From: Euryarchaeota archaeon UBA36
GTDB lineage: Archaea; Thermoplasmatota; Poseidoniia; Poseidoniales; Thalassarchaeaceae
Direction of reading: 5' to 3'
NCBI GenBank assembly: GCA_002496485.1
Contig: DAJW01000036.1
Coordinates: 1 to 25,249, forward strand
Length of the DNA stretch: 25,249 nt
Under the pieces are notes generated by a model, which did not search any database, was not told the origin of the DNA, and saw only the letters and a list, made by a program, of their open reading frames with translations. Positions 15,251-24,287 of this stretch are shown piece after piece (positions within the stretch are counted from its first letter, which is position 1; the number at the start of each line of letters is the position of its first letter). The position numbers and the translations under genes are program-made.

Positions 15251-18200
15251 ATGATGAAAGCGCAATCATTCGTACTGATTCTAGTACTTATCTTATCTTC
15301 GTTTTCATCTCTAAGTTCCAATTACGAACATGAAAAATCTGATTTCCCTATTCTCGAACAGCAAATAGAGAAAGTAAGAATTTCCCCTAATCCAGACAGT
15401 ATTCGCAGCCTCGGCTCCCCTGAGATAAATTCTGGAATCGAACAAACCCGAATCCAAAAAGCTATATCTAGAGTAGGAGAATATAATGATCAAGGACTCA
15501 TAAGTACTAAGTTTAATAACATCTATAATACGTATAGAGATGACTTAATGATATTTATCGTGAAATCAGATATTGGTCTTTGGGATGCTAGAGAGCAGAT
15601 TTCTGATTTCGAAGATGTTTCGATAAGAGCAACAATTCCACCATCTGGATATCTAATCCAAGGAATTTTCGATGACTTAGTTGAATTAGGAAAAAATCCT
15701 ATATTTTCTTCTTCTCACAGAGTTCCTGTAGCATTGAATATCCATCAAGATCTATGGTTTGATACTTTAGATTTAGAAGTAGAGATAATAATTTCTGGAT
15801 GGAAAGATATCTCAGGAGAAAGAATGAACTCTCCTGGATTAGGATTTAATAACTCAATTGAAGTAATTTCAGAGACATATTTGACAAATTCCTATTCTCC
15901 AAAAATTGGAACTTATCAAGGCACTACTACAATCGGAGAAATGATATTGATTTCCCATGATCCTAGTATTTCATTCATATCACCGGTAATTAAATTTTCA
16001 CCAACTAATAATGTAGCCAGGGGGCATTTGGGTGCCGATACCGTTGAGAATTATTATTCAATCAATCTTTTTGGCTCGGGCCAAACAATTGCGATAGCAG
16101 ACACAGGAATTGACGCAGATCATGGAGATTTTGATTCTGGAATAGTAGTAGTAGATGTTGAAGGAGATGGTTCAACAGCTGACACTAATGATGGCCATGG
16201 AACTCATGTGGCCTGTACAGTTCTTGGATCCGGATCTAGGAATATTGACTATCAAGGAGTTGCCCCGGAAGCCGGACTTTATTTCCAAGCAATGGAAAAT
16301 GACGATACAAACACTTTCGGCGGACCCGGAATTTGGAATCTACTTAACTCAGCTTACAATACAGGAAACTCCAGAATTCATTCAAATAGTTGGGGTGGAA
16401 TAGATTCGGGTGGAGACTATAATACTCAGTCTGAAGATGCCGACGAATTAACCTCTAAATGGGATCAATATTGGCTATATGAGGGAATGTCCGTACTTTT
16501 TTCAGCTGGAAATGAAGGTGATGCTGGGATTGCACCACCCGGGACAGCGAAGAATGTAATTACTGTAGGTGGGCATGTGAATAGGTATGATATAGACGCT
16601 GAAAATCAAATGTATGAATCTAGTAGCAGGGGCCCAACAGATGATGGAAGATTGAAACCTGATATCGTTGCACCTGGTGACTATGTCCGTTCATGCAAGG
16701 CCCAAGAAGCTGAAAATGCCGAATCATCTTGGGAATCTGATTGGTACATAGAGTACAGCGGCACATCCATGGCTACGCCGGTAGCAGCCGGAGCATCAAT
16801 AATAGTAAGAGAATATCTGATGGATATCGTGGAGAGGCCAGCACCTCAAGGATCACTAATCAAGGCACTATTGATTCTAGGAGCGCAGGACATGGGGGCA
16901 AGAGATATTCCAAATAATGATGAAGGCTGGGGAAGACTAGATCTAGTTAATTCCTTAATTCCTCAAAATGATATTGGAATTTTTGTAGATGATCGAAGTA
17001 GACTATCAAGTGGCCAAGAATCCGACTACAGTTTCGAAATCACTAGGCCGAATGAGGAGCTTAAAATTGTACTAACATGGTCAGATTACCCCGGCTCTTC
17101 ATTCAGCTCAACCCAATTAATGAATGATTTGGATTTGGAAGTGACCTCTCCCGATGGCCAGACGACATATTTAGGAAATGTTTTTTCTAATGGTAAATCA
17201 GTAACAGGTGGGATTAAGGATAGCAAGAATAATGTTGAAGTAGTTTTAATTGATTCTGCTTCAGAAGGGATCTGGAATGTGAATGTTAAAGACTCTTCAC
17301 ATGGTGGTAATAGGATTTATCAGCCTTATTCTATTGCCGTCAGAGGAGTAAATGTAAATGATTTAACTCCGGATCCAGCTATAATATCTGATTCATTCAC
17401 CATCTCAGTACCTGTACCTCAAGTAGATGAACAGGTCGATTTCTCAATCTCAATTTCTAATCAGGGAACTGGATTTTCTTCGAATGTACCAATTTCAGCA
17501 TATTTTAATTCCAATCTGGTCGATACCAAATTTATAGATCTTAATCCAGGAGAGACAACAACTCTAGAATGGGAGTATGTTCCCAAATGGTCAGATAAAG
17601 GTAGTATACCAATTCAGATATATATCGATGAAACCAATCTAATAGATGAAGCATCGGAATTAAACAATGAATTCGCGATTTTTATCGATGTTTCGGCACC
17701 AGGAATTCAACCATCCGTAGAAAATCCTACATACCTTTTAATTGATGCAACACAAAGTGTAACTAAATGGGAAATCACTCTTACAAACTCAGCCGAATTT
17801 GAAAAAAATGCGTCAATTTCAGCTTCTAATCCTATTCGAGAAAGCGATAGCTTGGAATTTAATTGGTTAAGATTCTTTGATAATTCTGTAGTTAATCTAG
17901 GCGCAAATGAGACTACTACAGTGAATTTAACTATGTCTCATCCATCTCCACCTGAGCCCGGTGTGTACAATATTAATATCTCCGCAGAAGAGATTGAAAC
18001 AGGTAATATATTGGGGACGGAAATAGCCATCGATGTACCAGTTCTATCACAAGTTGATTTACTCCTGCCTTCTCCAACAATTTCTGTTGATCCATTCGAA
18101 ATTTCAAACTTTGATTTCGATTTAAAAAATCTTGGAAATGGCGCTCAAGCATACGATTTAGAGTTGATTTCTCCAGCTGGTTGGAAGTTGGGTTTTGATG

Positions 18201-19726
18201 AAATTGGAACAACACCAGGTTCTAGCAGAGGATCAACAGGAATTATGTCAAAAGAGGGCACTATTTCACCAAAAATCTCTGTAGAGCCGCCCGGGATTTT
18301 AATTTCTGCTGGGACAATATTTACTGCTCAAGTTCTTGTTAAATCACGAGTAAGTAGCGATTTTTGGAGTATTGATATACCCTTGGAGATAAAAACAATA
18401 AAATCCGTGAATATCACAAGTTATGGCGGTTTAGATGCGCCAGTTGCAGCTGATGCTTTACATGAAATTTCATTAATAATTACCAACACAGGTAATAGTG
18501 ATCTAAGTTTAAATCCCGTGCAAAAAGCACTTCCAGGTGGATGGTCAATCTCTGAGGATCTTCAATCCCTTAACATTAATCAAGGACAAACTAACATTTG
18601 GTCATTTTTCATTCAGGGAAATGGCTTCGCACAGGAAGGGTCAATTAAGCTCCGCTTTCAAACTGAAGACGGCTTCAATTCAGAATGGAATGATACAATA
18701 GGAGTTAAATCCAGTGCATTACCAATTTTATCTTTCAACGAAGTTTCCTTCACCGACGGAACATTTTCCAATACACCTTTGGGGGCGGGAGCCTACCCCG
18801 TTGGTTTGCCCGGCTTCGATATGGGCTGGATTGTTTACAACTCAGGAACTTCAGTATGGGAGCCAGAAGCTTCAATGCAAGTACCTAGTAATGATTGGAA
18901 TTATTCCTGTATCATTAGTCCAACTAGAATTTTTCCCGGTAATAATGCAACTATATGGTGTACCATGGTTATTCCAGAGGATGAAGAAGCTGGTTCAGAA
19001 CCTCAAATAACCCTTTTGTTGTCAAGTATGGGCGTCGAAGTAGAAACTACTTTATCGCTTCTTGTTGAGTATGATGACGAGGTCACTTGGAATTTAAGAG
19101 ATATGAATGAGGCCCATGAAGGATATAGTTCCACGCTAATATTCGATTTACAGAATACTGGAAATACTATTATTTCTAGTAAACTTATTACTGACGGACC
19201 TGAAGGTTGGGATATAAGAATAAAAGATGGAATTCTGGTTACACTAGTTCCTCAAGAATCACGTTCAGTAACTGTAACATTTACTCCAGATGGTTCAGAC
19301 GGGGTCGTGGAATTAAATCTATTAAATTCCGAACATATTTCAGGATCAAAAATTCTTACAGAAATTGATGTAATCCCCGATCCTTCCAAATCTTCATTAC
19401 CAAGTTGGATAATACCTTCAATTTTCGTTTTTATTTCATTTTTATCAGCAATTGGAGTATTTTTATTCAGAAGAAATAGCATTAACTCAAACACCAAATC
19501 ATCCAGGGTGCATAGAGACAAAGGAACTCACTACATGGCAGAGAAAGATGAAAAATGGATTTCAAAATCAGAAAATATCTCTAGTGAATATAAAGAGAAC
19601 AAGGTGACAGAAACTACCTCTAAGTATGAGAGATTTGCAGATTATCCAGGGTGGCTTTGGGACCCATCAAAGGAAGAATGGATTCCTGATCCGGATTACT
19701 CATCTGAAAATCCTCCACAAATTTGA
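15251..19726 (+). CDS. Membrane-anchored KP-43-like subtilisin (peptidase S8) with Ig-type stalk
   Basis: A 1491-residue surface protease. Signal peptide (1-25); a pro-region to about 255; S8 catalytic domain with Asp284 (IAIADTGID), His316 (DGHGTHVA), oxyanion Asn421 (SAGNEGDAG) and Ser506 (SGTSMATP), all intact. It is followed by a beta-barrel of the KP-43 type (LKIVLTWSDYPG, LMNDLDLEVTSPDG, KNNVEVVLI). Then comes a CARDB module (VDFSISISNQGTG, LNPGETTTLEW, IDEASELNNEF) and several NEW3-like Ig modules to about 1380, a TM helix (about 1386-1408), and an 80-residue cytoplasmic tail with a repeated Trp motif, GWLWDPSKEEWIPDPD. It should degrade proteins outside the cell while tethered to the membrane. 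The triad and order are clear; the substrate is unknown. Confidence 0.93.
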   Translation: MMKAQSFVLILVLILSSFSSLSSNYEHEKSDFPILEQQIEKVRISPNPDSIRSLGSPEINSGIEQTRIQKAISRVGEYNDQGLISTKFNNIYNTYRDDLMIFIVKSDIGLWDAREQISDFEDVSIRATIPPSGYLIQGIFDDLVELGKNPIFSSSHRVPVALNIHQDLWFDTLDLEVEIIISGWKDISGERMNSPGLGFNNSIEVISETYLTNSYSPKIGTYQGTTTIGEMILISHDPSISFISPVIKFSPTNNVARGHLGADTVENYYSINLFGSGQTIAIADTGIDADHGDFDSGIVVVDVEGDGSTADTNDGHGTHVACTVLGSGSRNIDYQGVAPEAGLYFQAMENDDTNTFGGPGIWNLLNSAYNTGNSRIHSNSWGGIDSGGDYNTQSEDADELTSKWDQYWLYEGMSVLFSAGNEGDAGIAPPGTAKNVITVGGHVNRYDIDAENQMYESSSRGPTDDGRLKPDIVAPGDYVRSCKAQEAENAESSWESDWYIEYSGTSMATPVAAGASIIVREYLMDIVERPAPQGSLIKALLILGAQDMGARDIPNNDEGWGRLDLVNSLIPQNDIGIFVDDRSRLSSGQESDYSFEITRPNEELKIVLTWSDYPGSSFSSTQLMNDLDLEVTSPDGQTTYLGNVFSNGKSVTGGIKDSKNNVEVVLIDSASEGIWNVNVKDSSHGGNRIYQPYSIAVRGVNVNDLTPDPAIISDSFTISVPVPQVDEQVDFSISISNQGTGFSSNVPISAYFNSNLVDTKFIDLNPGETTTLEWEYVPKWSDKGSIPIQIYIDETNLIDEASELNNEFAIFIDVSAPGIQPSVENPTYLLIDATQSVTKWEITLTNSAEFEKNASISASNPIRESDSLEFNWLRFFDNSVVNLGANETTTVNLTMSHPSPPEPGVYNINISAEEIETGNILGTEIAIDVPVLSQVDLLLPSPTISVDPFEISNFDFDLKNLGNGAQAYDLELISPAGWKLGFDEIGTTPGSSRGSTGIMSKEGTISPKISVEPPGILISAGTIFTAQVLVKSRVSSDFWSIDIPLEIKTIKSVNITSYGGLDAPVAADALHEISLIITNTGNSDLSLNPVQKALPGGWSISEDLQSLNINQGQTNIWSFFIQGNGFAQEGSIKLRFQTEDGFNSEWNDTIGVKSSALPILSFNEVSFTDGTFSNTPLGAGAYPVGLPGFDMGWIVYNSGTSVWEPEASMQVPSNDWNYSCIISPTRIFPGNNATIWCTMVIPEDEEAGSEPQITLLLSSMGVEVETTLSLLVEYDDEVTWNLRDMNEAHEGYSSTLIFDLQNTGNTIISSKLITDGPEGWDIRIKDGILVTLVPQESRSVTVTFTPDGSDGVVELNLLNSEHISGSKILTEIDVIPDPSKSSLPSWIIPSIFVFISFLSAIGVFLFRRNSINSNTKSSRVHRDKGTHYMAEKDEKWISKSENISSEYKENKVTETTSKYERFADYPGWLWDPSKEEWIPDPDYSSENPPQI

Positions 19727-19796
19727 ACTCAAGAAATGCGATATTTATTGCACATACCGCCCGAAGTCCTTAGAAGGGTTATTCAATCAGAGAATC

Positions 19797-22484
19797 ATGC
19801 CTAGACCCAATCAAGCTCAGATTCTTGTTATTCTTCTTATCTTTTCTTTAATCCCGAGCATAGCACAAGCAGCATCCGTTTCAATTGTAGCTAATCCAGA
19901 ATCTCAAGAAGCAACCACTGATGATGCTGCGGTATATGATATTACTATCACAAATGACGGTTCTGAAAGTGCAACTGTAACTCTGACGACATCACAGAAT
20001 GATCAAGATTGTAATGGATTTACGTCTAGTATGGATACCACACCTCTGAGTTTAGAAGCCGGAGAATCCGAAATGAGAACACTCACTGTTTCTGTAACAG
20101 AACAGGCAACTGGTGAATGTGACACTACTGTTACAGCACAAGCTCAAGGAGGTGAACTAGGAGTTCCTTCCCAATCAGATGTTACTGTAACAACCTCGGC
20201 AGGAAGTGGAGGCCAATACTCAGTTACTCTGAATTACAAAACTCCTAGCGATGGAGTCGTAGACTATGATGGAGATGGATCTGAGGTTGAATGGACTGTA
20301 GATGTTGAAAATAGTGGTGAACAAGATAATCAAGTAATAAATTTAGAAATGTCATCTTCTACTTCATGTGACTCTGAAGGTTTATCTGCAAGTGTGGATC
20401 CACCTACAATGACCCTTAACAGCGGCGAATCGGATATTGCAACTGTTTCAGTAACCTTATCTGACGAAGGCTCAACTGATGCAGGAGAGCATTGCTTTAC
20501 GTTGGATGCAACTATCCAAAATGCATTTCCCGAAGCCAATGATAGCATTGATTTAATTTTAAGAATACCACAAGTAAAGACATGCGATGCAACAATCGAC
20601 AAACAATCTCATACTCTTAATCCCGGAGAAACAGCAACTAATTCATTTTCTGTTAGGAACACTGGAAATACTGACTGGCAAGTCACTGCATTTGCTTACA
20701 ATGATCAAGGATATGAAGTGCAAGATTGGGTAGACTTTGAAACTCCCACTAGCAGAACATTAACTGAGCCCGGAGATGGCCAAGACGAAACAACATTCCA
20801 ATTCACAATCACTCCTGATGATTCAGTAAAGCCAGGAAATGTGGATGTATATATCCAAGGAAGATCTGGTAGTGCAGTTGGGTGTGAAAAAATAGTCAAA
20901 GTAAATTTAGGACAAATTCATGAAGCTAGTGCGACCCTTTCTAACTCCAGACTCAACAATATCCAACCAGGAAATTCAAAAACAACAAACATACAAATTA
21001 CAAATACTGGTAACGGAGAAGATACTCTAACATTGGGAGTAAAAAATGTACCAATAGGATGGAATGTGGAAATTTCACCTCAAAATACAATCCTTGTTGA
21101 TGGACGACATTGTTCTACCTCTACAAATTGTAATAAAGAGACAGTTCAAGTTGAGGTTTCAGCACCACCAGAAGCAAAAGCTGGAATTGAGTATCAACTA
21201 ACGTTCACACTTACCACATCTACCACGACTCTAGATGAAACAACTCTAACCGCTACAGTTGCACCTTTTCATGCAGGAAAGCTAACTCTAATTTCCGATT
21301 CCCAGACTGGAAGACTAGGTCAATGGGTTGCATTTCCTATCGAATTAATGAATATTGGAAATACTGACGATGCTTTCTCTCTAACTTCATGTGATCCCGG
21401 TATTAACGACTCCTGTCAGGAAACAAAATGGCCTACAAGATTCAAAGATACTAATGGCAATGAAATTTCAAGTTTAATTCTCGATTCGGATGAAAATAGA
21501 GAATTATTTTATGAAGTATTAGTATCAGACAACAGAGATAATAGGACAGAAATTTTTGAAATGAGAATTGGTATCGTTGGCACACAAGAATTATTCTCGG
21601 ATACAGTTTCAGTGACCGTTTCCATATATAATTACAGTATGGCTATTTCATTGGAAAACCCCTCAGATGATCCAAAAGTAGAGGATTTATCAATTCCACC
21701 CGGTGGTAATGGGGAAATCTCATTCTGGATTGATAATACGGGTGATGGTGGACAGGATGAGGCGGTTATTTCTATTTCAGGAATGGATTCATCAATCCTA
21801 AAAATAATCAAATTAAATGGAGTTATTATTTCTGATGACTCAGTCTCTATTCCCTCTAATGATAGAGTGTTAGTAGAAATTGAATTTGAAGCTTTGGAAG
21901 GAGTAGACAGTGGAACTTCAGGAGTGATTAGGGTCGAAGCTTCATCAAAAAAGAATACCGGACAAGTACCATCTTATATCGATATTAATGTTGACGTAAG
22001 AACGATTCATGATTTAGTAGTTACACTAGAATCACCTGATTCAATTGAATCATCATATCCAGATAGAATGGAATTTATTCTTTTCGTAACTAATTTAGGA
22101 AATACCGTAGAAGAAATAGAAATTTTATCTAGTGAGTCACTTAGAGGTTGGACTGTTGATGTGATAAGTGATAAATTTAGTTTGAATCCCGATCAATCAA
22201 GGAAAGTTACGGTAAGAGCCACTCCACCTAGTGAAATGATTGAAGATGATGAATACACTTTTACTGTAGTAGTTCAACCTAAAGATTTACCTGTAGCCGG
22301 CGAACCAATTGATTTGACGGTCAAATCCAGCTTGGGAGTAGGTTCATTATCCGAAGAGACTATCCAAATAGTAATTATTGGAATTATTGTCGGTGGAACT
22401 ATCTTGACTATCACTATATTTATTAGAGTTAGAAGGGAGAATAAAATGATTAAATCTGCCCTTATTCAACAGGAAGAGTACTGA
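19797..22484 (+). CDS. COG1470-like membrane protein with tandem Ig/NEW3 modules
   Basis: An 895-residue protein with signal peptide (1-26, IPSIAQAAS), about seven Ig-like modules of the CARDB/NEW3 type, each with N-T-G-N or N-D-G near the first strand and a L-x-P-G-E-type turn, and a C-terminal TM helix (about 857-877) followed by a short basic tail. Several modules carry their own Cys pair (DCNGF with GECDT; SCDSEG with GEHCF; TCDATI with VGCEK; HCSTSTNC; SCDPG with SCQE), suggesting a disulfide in each. The open frame reaches back to 19626 inside the subtilase gene, but those 57 residues are not signal-like, whereas the ATG at 19797 gives a textbook signal peptide. It probably forms a long rod on the surface. 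Ligand unknown. Confidence 0.85.
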   Translation: MPRPNQAQILVILLIFSLIPSIAQAASVSIVANPESQEATTDDAAVYDITITNDGSESATVTLTTSQNDQDCNGFTSSMDTTPLSLEAGESEMRTLTVSVTEQATGECDTTVTAQAQGGELGVPSQSDVTVTTSAGSGGQYSVTLNYKTPSDGVVDYDGDGSEVEWTVDVENSGEQDNQVINLEMSSSTSCDSEGLSASVDPPTMTLNSGESDIATVSVTLSDEGSTDAGEHCFTLDATIQNAFPEANDSIDLILRIPQVKTCDATIDKQSHTLNPGETATNSFSVRNTGNTDWQVTAFAYNDQGYEVQDWVDFETPTSRTLTEPGDGQDETTFQFTITPDDSVKPGNVDVYIQGRSGSAVGCEKIVKVNLGQIHEASATLSNSRLNNIQPGNSKTTNIQITNTGNGEDTLTLGVKNVPIGWNVEISPQNTILVDGRHCSTSTNCNKETVQVEVSAPPEAKAGIEYQLTFTLTTSTTTLDETTLTATVAPFHAGKLTLISDSQTGRLGQWVAFPIELMNIGNTDDAFSLTSCDPGINDSCQETKWPTRFKDTNGNEISSLILDSDENRELFYEVLVSDNRDNRTEIFEMRIGIVGTQELFSDTVSVTVSIYNYSMAISLENPSDDPKVEDLSIPPGGNGEISFWIDNTGDGGQDEAVISISGMDSSILKIIKLNGVIISDDSVSIPSNDRVLVEIEFEALEGVDSGTSGVIRVEASSKKNTGQVPSYIDINVDVRTIHDLVVTLESPDSIESSYPDRMEFILFVTNLGNTVEEIEILSSESLRGWTVDVISDKFSLNPDQSRKVTVRATPPSEMIEDDEYTFTVVVQPKDLPVAGEPIDLTVKSSLGVGSLSEETIQIVIIGIIVGGTILTITIFIRVRRENKMIKSALIQQEEY

Positions 22485-22504
22485 CTAAGTGTAGGGTCAT
22501 ATCG

Positions 22505-22567
22505 GATATACTTATGTCGTAATTTTAGCTGGCCACCATCATCGGCACTTCGGGGCTGAGGGTGATG
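22505..22567 (+). promoter_or_regulatory. nuo operon promoter and leader hairpin over the Shine-Dalgarno site
   Basis: A TATA-like GATATACTTA (22505-22514) predicts a transcript starting near 22535. The leader can pair CATCATC (22537-22543) with GGTGATG (22561-22567), 7 bp including one G-U, which hides the GGTGAT ribosome binding site of nuoA. Inside, GCAC and GGGC (22545-22548, 22553-22556) close a TTCG tetraloop with one A-G mismatch. This may tune translation of the whole operon. Confidence 0.45.
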
Positions 22568-22569
22568 AG

Positions 22570-23010
22570 ATGACAGCAGTTTCAGAATTATACCTTCCAG
22601 TGGCAGTAATGACCTTAATTGGCATTGGTTTTCCAGTTGGCAGTTTCATTGCAAATGCTCTATTAGCTCCATCAAAGTCCGGTTCAGATAAAACTAAGTT
22701 GAGATCAATTTTACTTCCAGGATACGAATCCGATCAGAGCCTATATACTCGTCGAGATAGTACTTATGAATGCGGTTCTGAACCAATAGGAGAAGCCGAT
22801 ATTAATTTTCACTTTCAGTACTATTGGTATGCCATAGTTTTCTTAGTTTTTGACATAGCATTCATGTTCTTGGCCTTTGGAGGGGTTATTGCTATTCAAG
22901 ATGTCAATGACGATGTGATTAGTGCACTATTCACTATGAGCTTCTTCATTTTCCTTATGGGACTAGGAGTATGGCATGTTTTTAGAAAGAGAGGACGAAT
23001 CTATATTTGA
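22570..23010 (+). CDS. nuoA: NADH-quinone oxidoreductase subunit A
   Basis: A 146-residue membrane subunit of complex I with three helices (about 8-31, 84-107, 113-137). The loop before helix 2 has the diagnostic YECGSEPIG (66-74); helix 2 has VFDIAFMF. In the family this loop lies near the quinone tunnel and the link between peripheral and membrane arms. Two features are unusual: the loop from helix 1 to YECG is long (about 34 residues), and the position usually Glu in F-D-x-E is Ala97, while Asp95 is kept. GGTGAT at 22561-22566 with a 3-nt spacer supports this ATG. It heads the operon nuoABCD, where it is followed by nuoB within a few bases. Subunits E, F and G are not seen here, so the electron donor may be other than NADH. 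Confidence 0.93.
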   Translation: MTAVSELYLPVAVMTLIGIGFPVGSFIANALLAPSKSGSDKTKLRSILLPGYESDQSLYTRRDSTYECGSEPIGEADINFHFQYYWYAIVFLVFDIAFMFLAFGGVIAIQDVNDDVISALFTMSFFIFLMGLGVWHVFRKRGRIYI

Positions 23011-23018
23011 GTGATAAT

Positions 23019-23615
23019 ATGGTTGATGATGGTCAAAATTATTCAGTCTTCAATAGTAGGATGTTAGTGGATACTGTGGGAAATATCACCGATGAAGCAT
23101 TGAAGGCTACAAAAATAAAAGATGTGATAGGAGTTTTAGTTGGAAGAATTTTTAATTGGAGTCAAAGAAAATCATTATTTCCGTTACACCTAGGAATTAA
23201 ATGCTGCGCATTAGAGATGGCAGCAGCGGGTGCAAGTAGATTTGATGCTGAAAGATTTGCAGTATTTTTTAGATCTAGCCCCCGGCAATGCGATGTTTTG
23301 TTAGTTAATGGACCAATTACGAAAAAGTTTGCTGATCCAATAGTTCGACTCTGGGAGCAGATGCCTGAACCCAAGTGGTGTATTGCTATGGGGGAATGTG
23401 CAATATCCGGGGGACCATATTTTCAATCCTACAACGTACTAGAGGGCGTCGATACTGTGATTCCGGTGGATGTATATATTCCAGGATGTCCCCCAAGGCC
23501 AGAGGCATTAATTGATGGCTTCGATAAACTAAGACAGAAAATTATCAGAATTGGTACTCTTCCTGAAGATAATATGCCAGAAGCATCGAAGCCCATTATT
23601 ATCGGAGATGATTAG
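23019..23615 (+). CDS. nuoB: NADH-quinone oxidoreductase subunit B
   Basis: A 198-residue peripheral-arm subunit of complex I that holds iron-sulfur cluster N2, the last electron carrier before quinone. The four ligands are visible: adjacent Cys62-Cys63 (LGIKCCALEM), Cys127 (MGECAISGG) and Cys157 (YIPGCPPRPEAL). SSPRQCDVLLVNGPIT is also typical. I start at ATG 23019 because AGTGAT (23010-23015) lies 3 nt upstream, the spacing seen at nuoA. The frame also allows TTG at 23007, overlapping the nuoA stop and adding four residues. Length and motifs are normal, so function as an electron-transfer subunit is safe; it works with nuoD, which forms the other wall of the quinone site. Confidence 0.95.
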   Translation: MVDDGQNYSVFNSRMLVDTVGNITDEALKATKIKDVIGVLVGRIFNWSQRKSLFPLHLGIKCCALEMAAAGASRFDAERFAVFFRSSPRQCDVLLVNGPITKKFADPIVRLWEQMPEPKWCIAMGECAISGGPYFQSYNVLEGVDTVIPVDVYIPGCPPRPEALIDGFDKLRQKIIRIGTLPEDNMPEASKPIIIGDD

Positions 23616-23626
23616 GAGATTTTACT

Positions 23627-24286
23627 ATGGGAAAAGTTGTTTCATCTGCGTCCCAAAGAGAATCAGCTGAAGAGCTAATTAGTGATATTGCTTCTATGAA
23701 TGGAGTAGAAGCGGAAGTAGTAGAAAGAAAAAGTGGCACCAAAACAAGAAATATCGTCAGAATAATTTGTAAACCAGAGAATTGGAGAAAGTTAGCCAAA
23801 AGGATGAAGAAAAAACACAAGATTGACTATTGTTCAATGATTACCGGAATACATTGGCCCGAAGCTACTCCCGAAAAGAACTGGGAAGTAGTCTATCACT
23901 TTTTGAGAACAGGAATTACTAATCCACCAGTCATTCAAGGAATGATTGAGCCAATAATCCTTGATCCGACGAAAGTTCAAGGTAATAAAATACCTTTAGA
24001 AATAGAAGTCAAAATATTCATCCCAGAAACTAGAGAGCCAATGGTAGATTCAATACAAGATATTTGGATAGGAGCCGATTGGAATGAAAAAGAGACTTGG
24101 GATTTAGTGGGTATTGGATTCGCCGGTCATATTGGAATGAGGCGTGTACTTCAACCTCATGAAACACCCGCGGGCTTCCACCCGTTGCAGAAACAACATA
24201 AACTCAGATACCATGATTTTGAAGAAATGTATGATGATGCTCAAGGATTCCTCAGGAAACCCCAAGATGCTGGTAAAATAAAGTGA
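23627..24286 (+). CDS. nuoC: NADH-quinone oxidoreductase subunit C
   Basis: A 219-residue homologue of the 30-kDa peripheral subunit of complex I. The first 70 residues are a poorly conserved, basic region (SGTKTRNIVRIICKPENW, then RMKKKHKIDYC); the central part has WEVVYHFLRTG and LEIEVKIFIP; the signature is WNEKETWDLVGIGFAGHIGMRRVL, with His/Leu-rich HPLQKQHKL after it. The subunit has no cofactor and packs against NuoD and NuoB. The ATG has an AGGAG (23614-23618) 8 nt upstream, which overlaps the nuoB stop. NuoC and NuoD are separate here, as in archaea and many bacteria, not fused as in E. coli. Confidence 0.94.
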   Translation: MGKVVSSASQRESAEELISDIASMNGVEAEVVERKSGTKTRNIVRIICKPENWRKLAKRMKKKHKIDYCSMITGIHWPEATPEKNWEVVYHFLRTGITNPPVIQGMIEPIILDPTKVQGNKIPLEIEVKIFIPETREPMVDSIQDIWIGADWNEKETWDLVGIGFAGHIGMRRVLQPHETPAGFHPLQKQHKLRYHDFEEMYDDAQGFLRKPQDAGKIK

Positions 24287-24287
24287 G

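Noticed and set aside
18714..19010. 98-residue plus-strand frame inside the subtilase gene
   Set aside because: Out-of-frame shadow of a well-conserved Ig-module region; no start signal or domain.
19626..19796. N-terminal extension of the COG1470-like frame back into the subtilase gene
   Set aside because: It overlaps the conserved cytoplasmic tail of the subtilase in another frame, has no signal character, and a textbook signal peptide starts at 19797.
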